Source: Candidatus Moraniibacteriota bacterium
GTDB taxonomy: Bacteria; Patescibacteriota; Minisyncoccia; Moranbacterales; UBA1568
DNA length: 38,703 nucleotides
Direction: 5' to 3'
Assembly: GCA_028688415.1 (NCBI GenBank)
Contig: JAQTYF010000002.1
Span: 1 to 38,703, forward strand
In this document: one piece after another, positions 23,596 through 32,489 of the stretch
Numbering within the stretch: the first letter of the stretch is position 1
Layout of the letters: each line of letters begins with the position of its first letter
The notes under the pieces: generated by a model
Seen by the model: only the letters and a program-made list of their open reading frames with translations
What the model was told of the DNA's origin: nothing
Database searches by the model: none
Program-made: the position numbers and the translations under genes

Positions 23596-23624
23596 TTGAC
23601 AAGTTTCACACTTTTCTATAGTAT
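23596..23624 (+). promoter_or_regulatory. str operon (rpsL) promoter
   Basis: TTGACA (23596-23601), 17-nt spacer, TAGTAT (23619-23624). The start would be near 23631. Confidence 0.75.
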
Positions 23625-23634
23625 AAGCAGTACG

Positions 23635-23655
23635 AAAAGCCTCAGGCTTTTTTGT
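23635..23655 (+). promoter_or_regulatory. Hairpin with T-tract in the rpsL leader (attenuator-like)
   Basis: AAAAGCC (23635-23641) and GGCTTTT (23645-23651) with a 3-nt loop, then further T. It forms within the first 5-25 nt of the predicted mRNA, so it is either an early terminator or a stabilising 5' hairpin. Confidence 0.5.
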
Positions 23656-23712
23656 TTCTCTGTAGGAACATTTATATTTTCAATACGATATTTAATTTCT
23701 TTTTTTACTCCT

Positions 23713-24132
23713 GTGGCAACGATCAACCAGCTTATCAAGCGTCCTCGTACATCAGCTATCGTCAAGTCGAAGTCTCCTGCGATGACGTATTCTACGAACA
23801 GTATCAAGAATCGTAATACCTTACACGATAGTCCTTTCAAGCGTGGAGTCTGTATCAAGGTGTCTACAACTACTCCAAAGAAACCAAACTCAGCTCTCCG
23901 AAAAATTGCTCGTGTTCGTTTGACGAATGGTATGGAAGTTACTGCCTATATCCCAGGTGAAGGACACAACCTTCAGGAACACTCGATTGTGATGATTCGT
24001 GGTGGTCGCGTAAAAGATTTGCCAGGTGTTCGTTATCACATCGTTCGTGGAATATTCGATTCAGCTGGTGTTACCGCTCGCAAACAGAGTCGATCGAAGT
24101 ACGGTGTAAAGAAAGATAAGAAGAAAGACTAG
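23713..24132 (+). CDS. rpsL: 30S ribosomal protein uS12
   Basis: A 139-residue decoding-centre protein. The start is GTG at 23713 ([12 protein letters not shown]), matching the family N-terminus MATINQL. The longer open frame upstream begins before the predicted transcript start and is not similar to S12. [19 protein letters not shown] and [20 protein letters not shown] are conserved, with the Lys residues linked to streptomycin resistance in the wild-type state. First gene of the str cluster; rpsG follows after a 112-bp AT-rich spacer. Confidence 0.97.
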   Translation: MATINQLIKRPRTSAIVKSKSPAMTYSTNSIKNRNTLHDSPFKRGVCIKVSTTTPKKPNSALRKIARVRLTNGMEVTAYIPGEGHNLQEHSIVMIRGGRVKDLPGVRYHIVRGIFDSAGVTARKQSRSKYGVKKDKKKD

Positions 24133-24244
24133 TTATCAATTTCAAAATCTAAATTATAAATTTCAAAATAAATCCGAGTTTCAAAAATTAAAAACCTTTA
24201 AAATTGTTTTAGAATTTAAAATTTGAAATTTAGAATTAAAATAT
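24133..24244. repeat. AT-rich low-complexity spacer
   Basis: About 85-90% A+T, built of variations on AAATTTAGAATTTAAAATTT in both orientations. A similar stretch lies at 11775-11850. No gene or clear promoter is seen in it. Confidence 0.6.
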
Positions 24245-24712
24245 ATGCCACGAAGAAAACGACAATTTACACGTGAATGGAAACCAGATCCTCTGTACGG
24301 AAATCCTCTTGTAGGTCATTTCGTTGGTATGATTATGTGGAATGGAAAGAAGAGTGTTGCAGAAAAGATTATTTATGATTCTTTTGACATCATTCACGAA
24401 CGTACCAAAAAAGGCGGTCTCAACACTTTTGAACAAGCGATCAAGAACGTATCACCACTCCTTCAGCTCAAATCTCGTCGTGTCGGTGGTGCGAACTATC
24501 AGGTACCTGTACCGGTTTCCGGTGAACGTCGTCAAGTGCTCGCAATGCGTTGGATCAGAGAAGCTTGTCGCAAACGTAAAGGGAAGGCAATGGCAGAAAA
24601 GCTGGCCGATGAACTCCTGGATGCTTCGAACAAACTCGGATCTGCGATGAAAAAGCGTGAAGAGACTCACCGTATGGCCGAAGCGAACAAAGCATTTGCT
24701 CATTTCGCCTAA
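24245..24712 (+). CDS. rpsG: 30S ribosomal protein uS7
   Basis: A 155-residue primary 16S rRNA-binding protein of the 30S head. MPRRKRQFTREWKPDPLYGN at the start and RRVGGANYQVPVPV in the middle are family-typical. Length is normal. A large hairpin before fusA probably serves as terminator or processing site. Confidence 0.98.
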   Translation: MPRRKRQFTREWKPDPLYGNPLVGHFVGMIMWNGKKSVAEKIIYDSFDIIHERTKKGGLNTFEQAIKNVSPLLQLKSRRVGGANYQVPVPVSGERRQVLAMRWIREACRKRKGKAMAEKLADELLDASNKLGSAMKKREETHRMAEANKAFAHFA

Positions 24713-24723
24713 TTGAAAGCTTG

Positions 24724-24795
24724 AAAAGATTCACGATGGAAGATTATAGAATGAGAACAGTCAGTTTTCTTCTCTCTCATTGTCGTGAATCTTTT
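24724..24795 (+). terminator. Possible terminator between rpsG and fusA
   Basis: AAAAGATTCACGA (24724-24736) and its exact complement (24783-24795) form a 13-bp stem ending in TTTTTT. The 46-nt loop is unusually long but has smaller pairings of its own. It would reduce read-through from rpsL-rpsG into fusA. Confidence 0.55.
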
Positions 24796-24848
24796 TTCTT
24801 CATTAGGGAGAAAGTATATAAAATAATAATTTTTTTCTTTTTATCATT

Positions 24849-26954
24849 ATGGACCGAAAAACCCCCATTGATAAGTATCGTAATATCGGAATTATTGCTC
24901 ATATCGACGCTGGAAAAACCACGACGACAGAGCGTATTCTCTTTTACACCGGTATCACGCACAAGATAGGTGAGGTACACGAGGGGGCAGCTACGATGGA
25001 CTGGATGGAGCAAGAACAGGAACGTGGTATCACTATCACTTCTGCTGCAACAACCTGTTTCTGGAAAGGACATCATATCAATATCATCGATACTCCTGGA
25101 CACGTGGATTTTACTGTAGAGGTAGAACGATCACTTCGCGTACTCGACGGTGGTGTCGTGGTATTTGATGGAAAGGAAGGCGTCGAACCACAATCCGAGA
25201 CCGTGTGGCGTCAAGCGGAAAAGTACAACGTGCCTCGCATGTGTTTTATCAACAAAATTGACAAAGAAGGAGCTGTTTTTGAAGAAGCGCTCGATTCTAT
25301 CGTGAACCGCCTCACTCCTCATGCTGTTGCTATCCAATATCCGATGGGGCTTCGTGGTGACTTCTACGGTTTGGTTGATCTTATGACAATGAAATCGTTT
25401 ACCTTCGAAGGAGAAATGGGAGAAAAAGTTATCGAAGGAGAAATCCCAGCAGAATATCTGGACAAAGCAAAAGAGTGGCGTGAAAAAATGGTGGAAAAAA
25501 TTTCTGAAACAGATGATGCTCTCACGGAAAAATATTTGAACGCCGAGGAAATTTCTGTCACAGAACTCAAGACGGTCCTCCGTAAAGCAACTATTGATGT
25601 GAAGTTGCATCCGGTGCTCATCGGAACCGCACTTCGTAACAAAGGTGTTCAACTGATGCTCGATGCCGTTGTGGATTATCTCCCATCACCAGTAGATATC
25701 CCTCCAGTAGCCTGTATCGATATGAAGACGGACAAAGAAGTGATTCGTGAAACTCGTGATGATGAGAAATTTTCTGCACTCGCTTTCAAAATCGCCACTG
25801 ACCCATTTGTTGGACAGCTGACATTTTTCCGTGTGTATTCTGGTACCGTGAAGGCAGGATCGTACGTACTCAATTCTACGAAGAATGAGAAAGAACGTAT
25901 TGGACGCATCCTCCGTATGCATGCCAATCACCGTGAAGAAATCGAGGAATTGACAGCGGGAGATATCGGAGCGCTCGTCGGTATGAAAGCGACCACAACA
26001 GGGAACACTCTCTGTGATCCTGAATTCCCAGTGATTCTCGAATCGATCACTTTCCCAGAGCCAGTTATCGATATCTCTATTGAACCAAAGACCAAAGTCG
26101 ACCAAGAAAAAATGGGTATGGCTTTGAAGAAACTTCTCGAAGAAGATCCGACATTCCGCGTGCATACCGATGAAGAAACAGGTCAGACAATTATGTCGGG
26201 TATGGGAGAACTCCATCTTGATATTCTCGTCGATCGTATGAAACGTGAATTCAAAGTAGAAGTAAATGTCGGACGTCCTCAGGTAGCGTATCGTGAAACG
26301 ATCCGTGACAAAGCAGAATCAGAAGGAAAGTTCATTCGTCAGTCGGGTGGTCGTGGACAATATGGTCATTGCTGGCTCCGTGTGGAACCTCAAGCAGAAC
26401 CTGGTATGGGATATGAGTTTGCCAATGAAGTGAAGGGTGGTGCTATTCCTCAGGAGTTCATCAAACCTATTGACAAAGGTGTGCAGGAAGCAATGCTTAC
26501 CGGTGTTCTCGCAGGGTACCCAATGGTAGATATCAAGGCCACAGTATATGATGGATCCTATCATGATGTCGACTCATCAGAAGCTGCTTTCCGTATTGCT
26601 GGTTCGATGGCTTTCAAAGATGCTTGTCGCAAAGCTCGTCCAGTTATTCTCGAACCAATTATGAAAGTAGTGGTGATTACCCCGGAACAGTTTATGGGTG
26701 ATATCGTCGGAGATATTTCTTCTAAGCGTGGTGTGATCAAAGAAATGAATGCACGAGGCGAAGGAACATCAGCTGTGAAAGAAATCCATTGTGAAGTGCC
26801 ACTATCCTCGATGTTCGGCTACGCGACACAGATGCGTTCTATGTCACAAGGGCGCGCGAACTATTCGATGGAATTCGGTCATTATGCCGAAGTACCAAAC
26901 AACGTCGCTACTGAAATTATCGGCTCACGCACTCCAACAGGAGAGGCAAAATAA
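24849..26954 (+). CDS. fusA: Translation elongation factor G
   Basis: A 701-residue GTPase that drives ribosome translocation. The P-loop AHIDAGKT (17-24), switch region QERGITI, DTPGH and NKID (G4) are intact. Domains III-V are complete, including the domain IV stretch [18 protein letters not shown] and the C-terminal [18 protein letters not shown]. Length is standard. Confidence 0.99.
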   Translation: MDRKTPIDKYRNIGIIAHIDAGKTTTTERILFYTGITHKIGEVHEGAATMDWMEQEQERGITITSAATTCFWKGHHINIIDTPGHVDFTVEVERSLRVLDGGVVVFDGKEGVEPQSETVWRQAEKYNVPRMCFINKIDKEGAVFEEALDSIVNRLTPHAVAIQYPMGLRGDFYGLVDLMTMKSFTFEGEMGEKVIEGEIPAEYLDKAKEWREKMVEKISETDDALTEKYLNAEEISVTELKTVLRKATIDVKLHPVLIGTALRNKGVQLMLDAVVDYLPSPVDIPPVACIDMKTDKEVIRETRDDEKFSALAFKIATDPFVGQLTFFRVYSGTVKAGSYVLNSTKNEKERIGRILRMHANHREEIEELTAGDIGALVGMKATTTGNTLCDPEFPVILESITFPEPVIDISIEPKTKVDQEKMGMALKKLLEEDPTFRVHTDEETGQTIMSGMGELHLDILVDRMKREFKVEVNVGRPQVAYRETIRDKAESEGKFIRQSGGRGQYGHCWLRVEPQAEPGMGYEFANEVKGGAIPQEFIKPIDKGVQEAMLTGVLAGYPMVDIKATVYDGSYHDVDSSEAAFRIAGSMAFKDACRKARPVILEPIMKVVVITPEQFMGDIVGDISSKRGVIKEMNARGEGTSAVKEIHCEVPLSSMFGYATQMRSMSQGRANYSMEFGHYAEVPNNVATEIIGSRTPTGEAK

Positions 26955-26973
26955 TATTGTTCTGACAATATTA

Positions 26974-26990
26974 TCCTGAGCTTGTCGAAG
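26974..26990 (+). repeat. Dispersed repeat of the TCCTGAGCNNGTCGAAG type
   Basis: TCCTGAGCTTGTCGAAG lies just behind fusA. A closely related form, TCCTGAGCGAAGTCGAAGGA, lies inside rpsE at 38125-38144. Elements of this type are spread through many bacterial genomes (established knowledge). Confidence 0.75.
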
Positions 26991-27013
26991 AGTTTAAGCG
27001 AATGTTGAATTTC

Positions 27014-27040
27014 AAAAACCAGCCAAAGAGGCTGGTTTTT
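27014..27040 (+). terminator. fusA terminator
   Basis: An 11-bp perfect stem (AAAAACCAGCC/GGCTGGTTTTT) with a 5-nt loop and T-tract. It separates fusA from the following gene and from tuf. Confidence 0.85.
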
Positions 27041-27135
27041 AGTTTTATAGAGAAGGACGGTAGAATGTGTGATAAGATATATTTGTAGGAGAAATCATAG
27101 GAAATGATAGAATAATTTACAAATACAATAATCGT

Positions 27136-27483
27136 ATGAAATATACTGGCGGATGTCATTGTGGGGGAGTGAGATATGAGGTCGAGGCAGATCTTTCGCA
27201 TACGATGACGTGCAACTGTTCGCATTGTCAGAAAAAAGGATTTATTCTTGCATTTGTTCCAGCAGAACAATTCACGCTTCTTGCTGGTGAGGATCTGCTT
27301 ACGGAGTATCGATTCAATACAAAAACTATCGCGCATCTTTTTTGTAAAGTCTGTGGAATTCAGTCCTTTGGTCGTGGCACTGGAAAGGATGGCAAGCCGA
27401 CCATAATGGTCAATGTCCGTTGTCTCGATGCTGTCGATTTCTCCACACTCCATTCATCAGAATTCGATGGAAAAAGCATGTAA
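27136..27483 (+). CDS. GFA/CENP-V zinc-binding family protein, 115 aa
   Basis: The cysteine pattern is that of the glutathione-dependent formaldehyde-activating (GFA) fold: CHCGGVR (C7, C9), CNCSHC (C26, C28, C31) and FCKVCG (C70, C73). Members bind two zinc ions; activity on S-hydroxymethylglutathione is known for some but not general. It is inserted between fusA and tuf, an unusual place, and probably has its own transcript because a strong terminator precedes it and the tuf promoter follows. Confidence 0.9.
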   Translation: MKYTGGCHCGGVRYEVEADLSHTMTCNCSHCQKKGFILAFVPAEQFTLLAGEDLLTEYRFNTKTIAHLFCKVCGIQSFGRGTGKDGKPTIMVNVRCLDAVDFSTLHSSEFDGKSM

Positions 27484-27618
27484 TCCATAAGACGAGATCG
27501 GAATCTGTTCCTCTCTCTATCTGTTCTTTCTAGAAATCACAATATTTCCCGAAAGAAGGCTTGTATGCGGTTTTTTTATTGAGAATCGTCAGTGGCATTC
27601 GAGCGAAGAAATGAAGGC

Positions 27619-27647
27619 TTGACAGAATTGAAATGAGTTGGTATCAT
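27619..27647 (+). promoter_or_regulatory. tuf promoter
   Basis: TTGACA (27619-27624), 17-nt spacer, TATCAT (27642-27647). It leaves a leader of about 120 nt that can fold (for example TTTTTTC/GAAAAAA around 27670-27696). Confidence 0.7.
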
Positions 27648-27743
27648 ATCAAGTAATGCTTTCTCTCAAGCTTTTTTCATTTACTTTTGGAAAAAATGGG
27701 AGAAAGAGAAAAAGTGTAGTAATAAATATAATTCGTAATTATT

Positions 27744-27774
27744 AGGAGAGCGCATAATGCTTTACATAAAGTAA
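27744..27774 (+). promoter_or_regulatory. SD site and five-codon leader frame before tuf
   Basis: AGGAG (27744-27748) stands 8 nt before ATG 27757, which opens MLYIK and stops at TAA 27772-27774. The tuf ATG at 27777 follows after 2 nt. This suggests reinitiation or translational coupling. Confidence 0.45.
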
Positions 27775-27776
27775 AG

Positions 27777-28991
27777 ATGGCGTACTCATACGATACATCT
27801 ATGGCAGAGCAATTTGATCGCAGCAAACCACACGTAAACGTCGGTACTATCGGTCACGTCGACCATGGAAAGACAACTCTGACTGCAGCTATTCTGCACG
27901 TTCAGCATTTCTTGGGTATGGCCGCAGAAAAAGGTATCGATGAAATCGACAAAGCTCCAGAGGAACGTGAACGTGGTATCACTATCGCAACTGCTCACTG
28001 TGAATATTCTACTGAAGCTCGTCACTATGCACACGTAGATTGTCCTGGTCACGCTGACTATATCAAAAACATGATTACAGGTGCCGCTCAAATGGACGGT
28101 GCTATTCTCGTTGTGTCTGCTACTGATGGTCCTATGCCACAGACTCGTGAGCACATCCTCTTGGCTCGCCAGGTAGGTGTACCTGCTATCGTTGTGTTTT
28201 TGAACAAGGTAGATATGGTGGATGATGAAGAACTCATCGAACTCGTCGAAGCTGAAATCCGCGAACTCCTTTCCAAATACGAATTTGACGGTGACAAAGC
28301 GGTTATCGTTCGTGGAAGTGCTCTCAAAGCTCTCAATGTAAAGTCTGCTGAGGATCCAGATGCAAAACCAATTCTCGACCTCATGAAAGCTATCGATGAG
28401 AACATTCCACAACCAGTACGTGATTTGGACAAACCATTCCTTCTCCCTATCGAAGATATCTTTTCTATCGAAGGTCGTGGAACAGTAGTAACTGGACGTA
28501 TCGAACGTGGTGTGATCAACATCAACGAAGAAGTAGAAATCATCGGTCTCGCTGATACACGAAAAACAGTAGTGACTGGTATTGAAATGTTCAACAAGTC
28601 TCTCAACCGCGGAGAATGTGGTGACAATGCTGGTCTCCTCATCCGAGGTATCAAAAAAGAAGATGTACAGCGTGGTCAGGTATTGGCCAAAACTGGTTCT
28701 ATCACTCCTCATACTGAATTCGACGGTGAAGTATACGTACTGTCCAAAGAAGAAGGTGGACGTCACACTCCATTCTTCAAGGGATACAAACCACAATTCT
28801 ATATCCGTACCACTGATGTGACCGGTGAAGTAGAATTGCCAGAGGGAACAGAAATGGTTATGCCTGGTGATACTGTAAAACTGAAAATCAAACTCCTCGC
28901 ACCTGTTGCTATGGAAGACGGTATGCGATTCGCTATTCGCGAAGGTGGCCGTACAGTAGGCGCTGGTGTTGTGACAAAAATTTTGAAATAG
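27777..28991 (+). CDS. tuf: Translation elongation factor Tu
   Basis: Delivers aminoacyl-tRNA to the ribosome. GHVDHGKT (P-loop), ERGITI, DCPGH and NKVD are all present, and the three domains are complete. The start is uncertain. ATG 27777 (MAYSYDTS, then [11 protein letters not shown]) follows an SD-led leader frame by 2 nt. ATG 27801 gives the usual family N-terminus and 396 residues. It has its own promoter. Confidence 0.99.
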   Translation: MAYSYDTSMAEQFDRSKPHVNVGTIGHVDHGKTTLTAAILHVQHFLGMAAEKGIDEIDKAPEERERGITIATAHCEYSTEARHYAHVDCPGHADYIKNMITGAAQMDGAILVVSATDGPMPQTREHILLARQVGVPAIVVFLNKVDMVDDEELIELVEAEIRELLSKYEFDGDKAVIVRGSALKALNVKSAEDPDAKPILDLMKAIDENIPQPVRDLDKPFLLPIEDIFSIEGRGTVVTGRIERGVININEEVEIIGLADTRKTVVTGIEMFNKSLNRGECGDNAGLLIRGIKKEDVQRGQVLAKTGSITPHTEFDGEVYVLSKEEGGRHTPFFKGYKPQFYIRTTDVTGEVELPEGTEMVMPGDTVKLKIKLLAPVAMEDGMRFAIREGGRTVGAGVVTKILK

Positions 28992-29007
28992 TCCGCCAGC
29001 TGGCGGA
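28992..29007. repeat. 16-bp perfect palindrome behind tuf
   Basis: TCCGCCAGCTGGCGGA begins at the base after the tuf stop codon. Such GC-rich palindromes occur elsewhere in this window as well. Confidence 0.85.
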
Positions 29008-29010
29008 TCG

Positions 29011-29063
29011 AGAGAATCGAGTGGGGAAGCAACTGAAAAAAGTTGCCCCCACGATCATTCTCT
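29011..29063 (+). terminator. Large hairpin between tuf and rpsJ
   Basis: AGAGAAT/ATTCTCT, GTGGGG/CCCCAC and GCAACT/AGTTGC stack, with small bulges, into a stem of about 19 pairs with a 6-8 nt loop. There is no T-tract, so it may be a processing site or regulatory structure rather than a terminator. Confidence 0.5.
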
Positions 29064-29099
29064 TGAAAGAGGGATAAATAGTACATCATAAATGACGCA

Positions 29100-29426
29100 A
29101 TGAAAAAGATAGAAACAACGCAAGACCTACGTGTCAGAATCAAAATCAAGGCTTATGATCACAAAGTGATCGATCAGTCGGCGAGAAAAATTGTGGAAAC
29201 AGCAGAGCGTACTGGAGCGATCATTACTGGCCCCGTACCGCTTCCGACAGAAATCCACAAAGTAACCGTCAACCGTTCGACTTTTGTCCATAAGAACTCA
29301 CGTGATCAGTACGAGATGCGTGTACACAAAAGATTGATCGACATCACCAATCCAACTGCCAAAACTATCGAGAATCTTACGAACCTCGATTTGCCAGCAG
29401 GAGTAGACGTCGAAATAAAAATGTAG
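29100..29426 (+). CDS. rpsJ: 30S ribosomal protein uS10
   Basis: A 108-residue protein with [20 protein letters not shown] and the [11 protein letters not shown] motif typical of S10 (NusE), which also takes part in antitermination with NusB. First gene of the S10 cluster. It is separated from rplC by 173 bp that contain a terminator-type hairpin. Confidence 0.98.
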   Translation: MKKIETTQDLRVRIKIKAYDHKVIDQSARKIVETAERTGAIITGPVPLPTEIHKVTVNRSTFVHKNSRDQYEMRVHKRLIDITNPTAKTIENLTNLDLPAGVDVEIKM

Positions 29427-29542
29427 TATCATTGCAAGTCAAGAAAACATTTATTACCAATAGATAAAATACTCGTTCAAGTCTTCATCTCCGTATCTGA
29501 TAAAAGGAAGGGAGAAGTAAGATACTAAGCGAGCCACGTTTG

Positions 29543-29578
29543 AAAAAACTGGCTGTCTTAGAAAGAGCCAGTTTTTTT
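29543..29578 (+). terminator. Intrinsic-terminator hairpin between rpsJ and rplC (attenuator candidate)
   Basis: AAAAAACTGGCT (29543-29554) and AGCCAGTTTTTT (29566-29577) form a 12-bp perfect stem with an 11-nt loop, ending in seven T. Only 21 bp remain before the rplC ATG, too few for a new promoter, so downstream expression must pass through it. Confidence 0.8.
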
Positions 29579-29599
29579 ATTACCAAACGAATCAGCCTT

Positions 29600-30208
29600 A
29601 TGAAATTTCTTCTCGGAAAAAAACTCGGAATGACAACGCTTTTTGATGAAACAAAAGGTGCTTTGAATGTTACCATGATTGCCTGTCAAGAAAACACCGT
29701 TGTTCTCAATCGTACTTTCGAAAAAGATGGCTATCTCGCCGTACAACTTGAGATTGATAAAACAGGAAAGAAATCTGTCCGTAAAGAATTCCGTGTCGAC
29801 AAGGCCATAACAATCGCAGAAAACCGCGCTGGTCTCGTAACAGAGTTGGAAAAATATCCAATCGCAAGTAAAATCAATGTTTCTCTTTTCGCTCTGGGTG
29901 ATCAGGTCAATATTTCTGGCGTGACGAAAGGAAAAGGATTTCAGGGAACAGTCAAACGATATGGATTTGCCGGAGGTCGCAAGACGCACGGTGGTAAGCA
30001 CGATTTGCGCAAGCCAGGATCTATCGGAGCAACATTCCCAGAACACGTTGTCAAAGGTCGCCGTATGGCAGGACGTATGGGCGGTGTCAATATGACTGCT
30101 CTCAATCTCACGGTTGTTTATGTCAATGAAGAAGAAGGGTTGATCGGTGTCCGAGGTGCTGTACCAGGAGTGAATGGACGTGTAGTGAAAATAATGAGCG
30201 TGAAATAA
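29600..30208 (+). CDS. rplC: 50S ribosomal protein uL3
   Basis: A 202-residue protein. The ATG at 29600 (MKFLLGKKLGMTTLFDE) is the family-typical start; the longer frame upstream runs through the terminator hairpin. GKGFQGTVKRYGFAGG and the loop around GSIGATFPEHVVKGRRMAG reach toward the peptidyl-transferase centre. rplD follows after 8 nt. Confidence 0.98.
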   Translation: MKFLLGKKLGMTTLFDETKGALNVTMIACQENTVVLNRTFEKDGYLAVQLEIDKTGKKSVRKEFRVDKAITIAENRAGLVTELEKYPIASKINVSLFALGDQVNISGVTKGKGFQGTVKRYGFAGGRKTHGGKHDLRKPGSIGATFPEHVVKGRRMAGRMGGVNMTALNLTVVYVNEEEGLIGVRGAVPGVNGRVVKIMSVK

Positions 30209-30216
30209 TCACAGAT

Positions 30217-30870
30217 ATGACCAAGATTACTGTAAAAAACACAGCAGGCAAAGATGTAAAGGAAATCGAATTAGTAGATTTCGTTTTCAATGTACCTGCA
30301 AACAATACATTGCTTCATCAGATTTACGTCGCTCAAACAAGTAACCTCCGCAAACCTATTGCTCACACCAAGGATCGTAGCGAGCGCAGTGGCTCTGGTA
30401 TCAAACCTTGGCGTCAGAAGGGAACGGGGCGTGCTCGTGCTGGTTCTGCTCAGAGTCCTTTGTGGCGTAAGGGTGGAGTGACATTTGGACCGACCAAAGA
30501 TCGAAATTTTAGCAAAGATACCAATCAGAAAATGCGTCAGAAGGCAGTTATGATTGCTCTTTCAGAAAAAATTCGTTCTGGAAAAATGATCGTGGTTGAT
30601 GAATTGAATTATACTGAAAAGAAAACAAAATTGTTTGCTGAGACACTGAAAGCTTTCGGTATCACAAACAGAAGTCTCGTGCTTTCGCTTACGGGTGATG
30701 AACGAGCACTGACTGTGATGAGCCGTAATATTCCAAAAGTAGAGAATACTCTGACTGAAATGTTGAATGTTGTGCAACTCCTCGATCGTGAATATTTGAT
30801 CATTACAGAAGCTGGTATCAAAAATCTCGAAAATCGTTTCGCAGTATGGAATAAGCAGGAGACCAAGTAA
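30217..30870 (+). CDS. rplD: 50S ribosomal protein uL4
   Basis: A 217-residue protein. The tunnel loop KPWRQKGTGRARAGSAQSPL, followed by WRKGGVTFGP, is intact. In E. coli, L4 represses its own operon by attenuation in the S10 leader. Here the only terminator-like hairpin lies behind rpsJ, so L4 is the candidate regulator (inference). Confidence 0.98.
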   Translation: MTKITVKNTAGKDVKEIELVDFVFNVPANNTLLHQIYVAQTSNLRKPIAHTKDRSERSGSGIKPWRQKGTGRARAGSAQSPLWRKGGVTFGPTKDRNFSKDTNQKMRQKAVMIALSEKIRSGKMIVVDELNYTEKKTKLFAETLKAFGITNRSLVLSLTGDERALTVMSRNIPKVENTLTEMLNVVQLLDREYLIITEAGIKNLENRFAVWNKQETK

Positions 30871-30879
30871 TATAAATGT

Positions 30880-31260
30880 ATGGCATTATTCAAGAAAACA
30901 ACTGAAGAAACGAAAGAAAAAACAGTGAAAACTGTTGTTCCAAAGGAAAAGACTGTAGCAGTCAAAGAAAGTCCTTTGGCAACACAGCTTTTGCTCCGTC
31001 CTCGTGTTACTGAAAAAGCGTACGCTCTCAACGCTCTCAATCAATTTGTTTTTATTGTTGCGAAAGAAGCAACGAAAAAATCAATCAAGAGAGCTGTCGA
31101 AGAAGCCTACAGTGTCACAGTAGAGCAAGTCAATATCGTTAAATTGCCTGCAAAGACACGAGTTATGGGAAAGAATATCGGTACAAAAGGTGCCATCAAG
31201 AAAGCAATTATTAGTGTGAAAAAAGGACAGACAATAGAACTCTTTAAGGGTGGTATGTAA
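30880..31260 (+). CDS. rplW: 50S ribosomal protein uL23 with N-terminal extension
   Basis: The 126-residue protein has the L23 core from about residue 34 (LLRPRVTEKAYAL), including the extended hairpin (TRVMGKNIGTKGAIKKA). A charged N-terminal extension of about 30 residues (KKTTEETKEKTVKTVVPKEK) precedes it. L23 lies at the tunnel exit and docks trigger factor and SRP, so the extension would project there. Confidence 0.96.
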   Translation: MALFKKTTEETKEKTVKTVVPKEKTVAVKESPLATQLLLRPRVTEKAYALNALNQFVFIVAKEATKKSIKRAVEEAYSVTVEQVNIVKLPAKTRVMGKNIGTKGAIKKAIISVKKGQTIELFKGGM

Positions 31261-31284
31261 TTCTCACTGCGGTAGCAAATCATT

Positions 31285-32112
31285 ATGGCAATCAAAATCT
31301 ACAAAAAGAATAATGCGGGACGACGTAATATGTCGGTGGTGAAACCAGATGGTTTGACTGACAGAAAACCGGAAAAATCCCTCCTCTCAGCTCTTCCAAA
31401 GAAAGCTGGTCGTTCTGGCGGAAAAATTTCCGTGCGACACCAGGGTGGTGGAGTCAAGCGTCGCTATCGTATCGTCGATTTTCGTCAAGACAAGTGGAAT
31501 ATTCCTGGACGTATCGCAAGTATCGAAAAAGATCCGAATCGTTCTGCTCTTATCGCACTCGTCCATTATGCTGATGGAGAAAAACGGTATATCCTCGCTA
31601 CCGATGGAATGCGACAAGGACAAAACGTTCTTTCTGGAGAAGAAACTCCGATCGTCAATGGTAATCGATTGCTTCTTAAAAATATTCCTGTCGGAACGAC
31701 TATCTGCAATATTGAAATGAAAATCGGCAAAGGCGGACAGATTGTCCGAAGCGCTGGAGCACAAGCAACACTCATGGCTCTTGATGGTCCGATGGCACAA
31801 ATCAAACTCACTTCTGGAGAAATCCGTTTGATCAGTAAAGATTGTTATGCTACGCTCGGGCAAGTGAGTAATTTCGAACACAGTGCTGAAACGATTGGTA
31901 AAGCGGGACGCGCCCGACATATGAATCATCGCCCAGCCGTTCGTGGTAGCGCAATGAACCCAGTCGATCATCCACACGGTGGAGGAGAAGGACGTCAGCC
32001 GATTGGTATGCATCCGAAGACCCCATGGGGTAAGCCGGCACTCGGCAAGAAAACTCGCAAGAGAAAAAATATCACGAGTAAATATATTGTGAAACGTCGT
32101 CAGAAGAAATAG
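31285..32112 (+). CDS. rplB: 50S ribosomal protein uL2
   Basis: A 275-residue protein needed for subunit association and the peptidyl-transferase centre. The conserved GSAMNPVDHPHGGGEGR with its essential His is present, and the C-terminus is Lys/Arg-rich. Normal length. Confidence 0.99.
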   Translation: MAIKIYKKNNAGRRNMSVVKPDGLTDRKPEKSLLSALPKKAGRSGGKISVRHQGGGVKRRYRIVDFRQDKWNIPGRIASIEKDPNRSALIALVHYADGEKRYILATDGMRQGQNVLSGEETPIVNGNRLLLKNIPVGTTICNIEMKIGKGGQIVRSAGAQATLMALDGPMAQIKLTSGEIRLISKDCYATLGQVSNFEHSAETIGKAGRARHMNHRPAVRGSAMNPVDHPHGGGEGRQPIGMHPKTPWGKPALGKKTRKRKNITSKYIVKRRQKK

Positions 32113-32133
32113 TATTATAATAAAGCCAACTGT

Positions 32134-32481
32134 ATGTCTAGAAGTCTCAAAAAAGGTCCATATGTCGATCCACGCGTGCTCAAAAAGCTCGAAGGGAAGA
32201 AACTTGGCGATCGTACTGTCATCAAAACATGGTCACGATCCTGCACAATATCTCCTGAAATGACTGGTTTTACGTTTGGTGTTCATAATGGAAAAATCTT
32301 CATCCCTGTTCTTGTTACAGAAGAAATGGTAGGACACAAGCTCGGTGAATTTTCCCCGACTCGTACATTCCATCGTCATGGAGGAAAGATGCAGAAAGAC
32401 CTCGAAACAGCTGCTAAACAACGTGAACTCGATGCTGCCAAAGCCGCCAAGAATGCGACTCCAGCCGCCGGTAAGAAATAG
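32134..32481 (+). CDS. rpsS: 30S ribosomal protein uS19 with C-terminal extension
   Basis: [20 protein letters not shown] is the S19 start and [19 protein letters not shown] the core end. A helical Ala/Lys-rich tail of about 25 residues ([20 protein letters not shown]) is extra compared with the usual 92. Confidence 0.98.
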   Translation: MSRSLKKGPYVDPRVLKKLEGKKLGDRTVIKTWSRSCTISPEMTGFTFGVHNGKIFIPVLVTEEMVGHKLGEFSPTRTFHRHGGKMQKDLETAAKQRELDAAKAAKNATPAAGKK

Positions 32482-32489
32482 ATACAATT

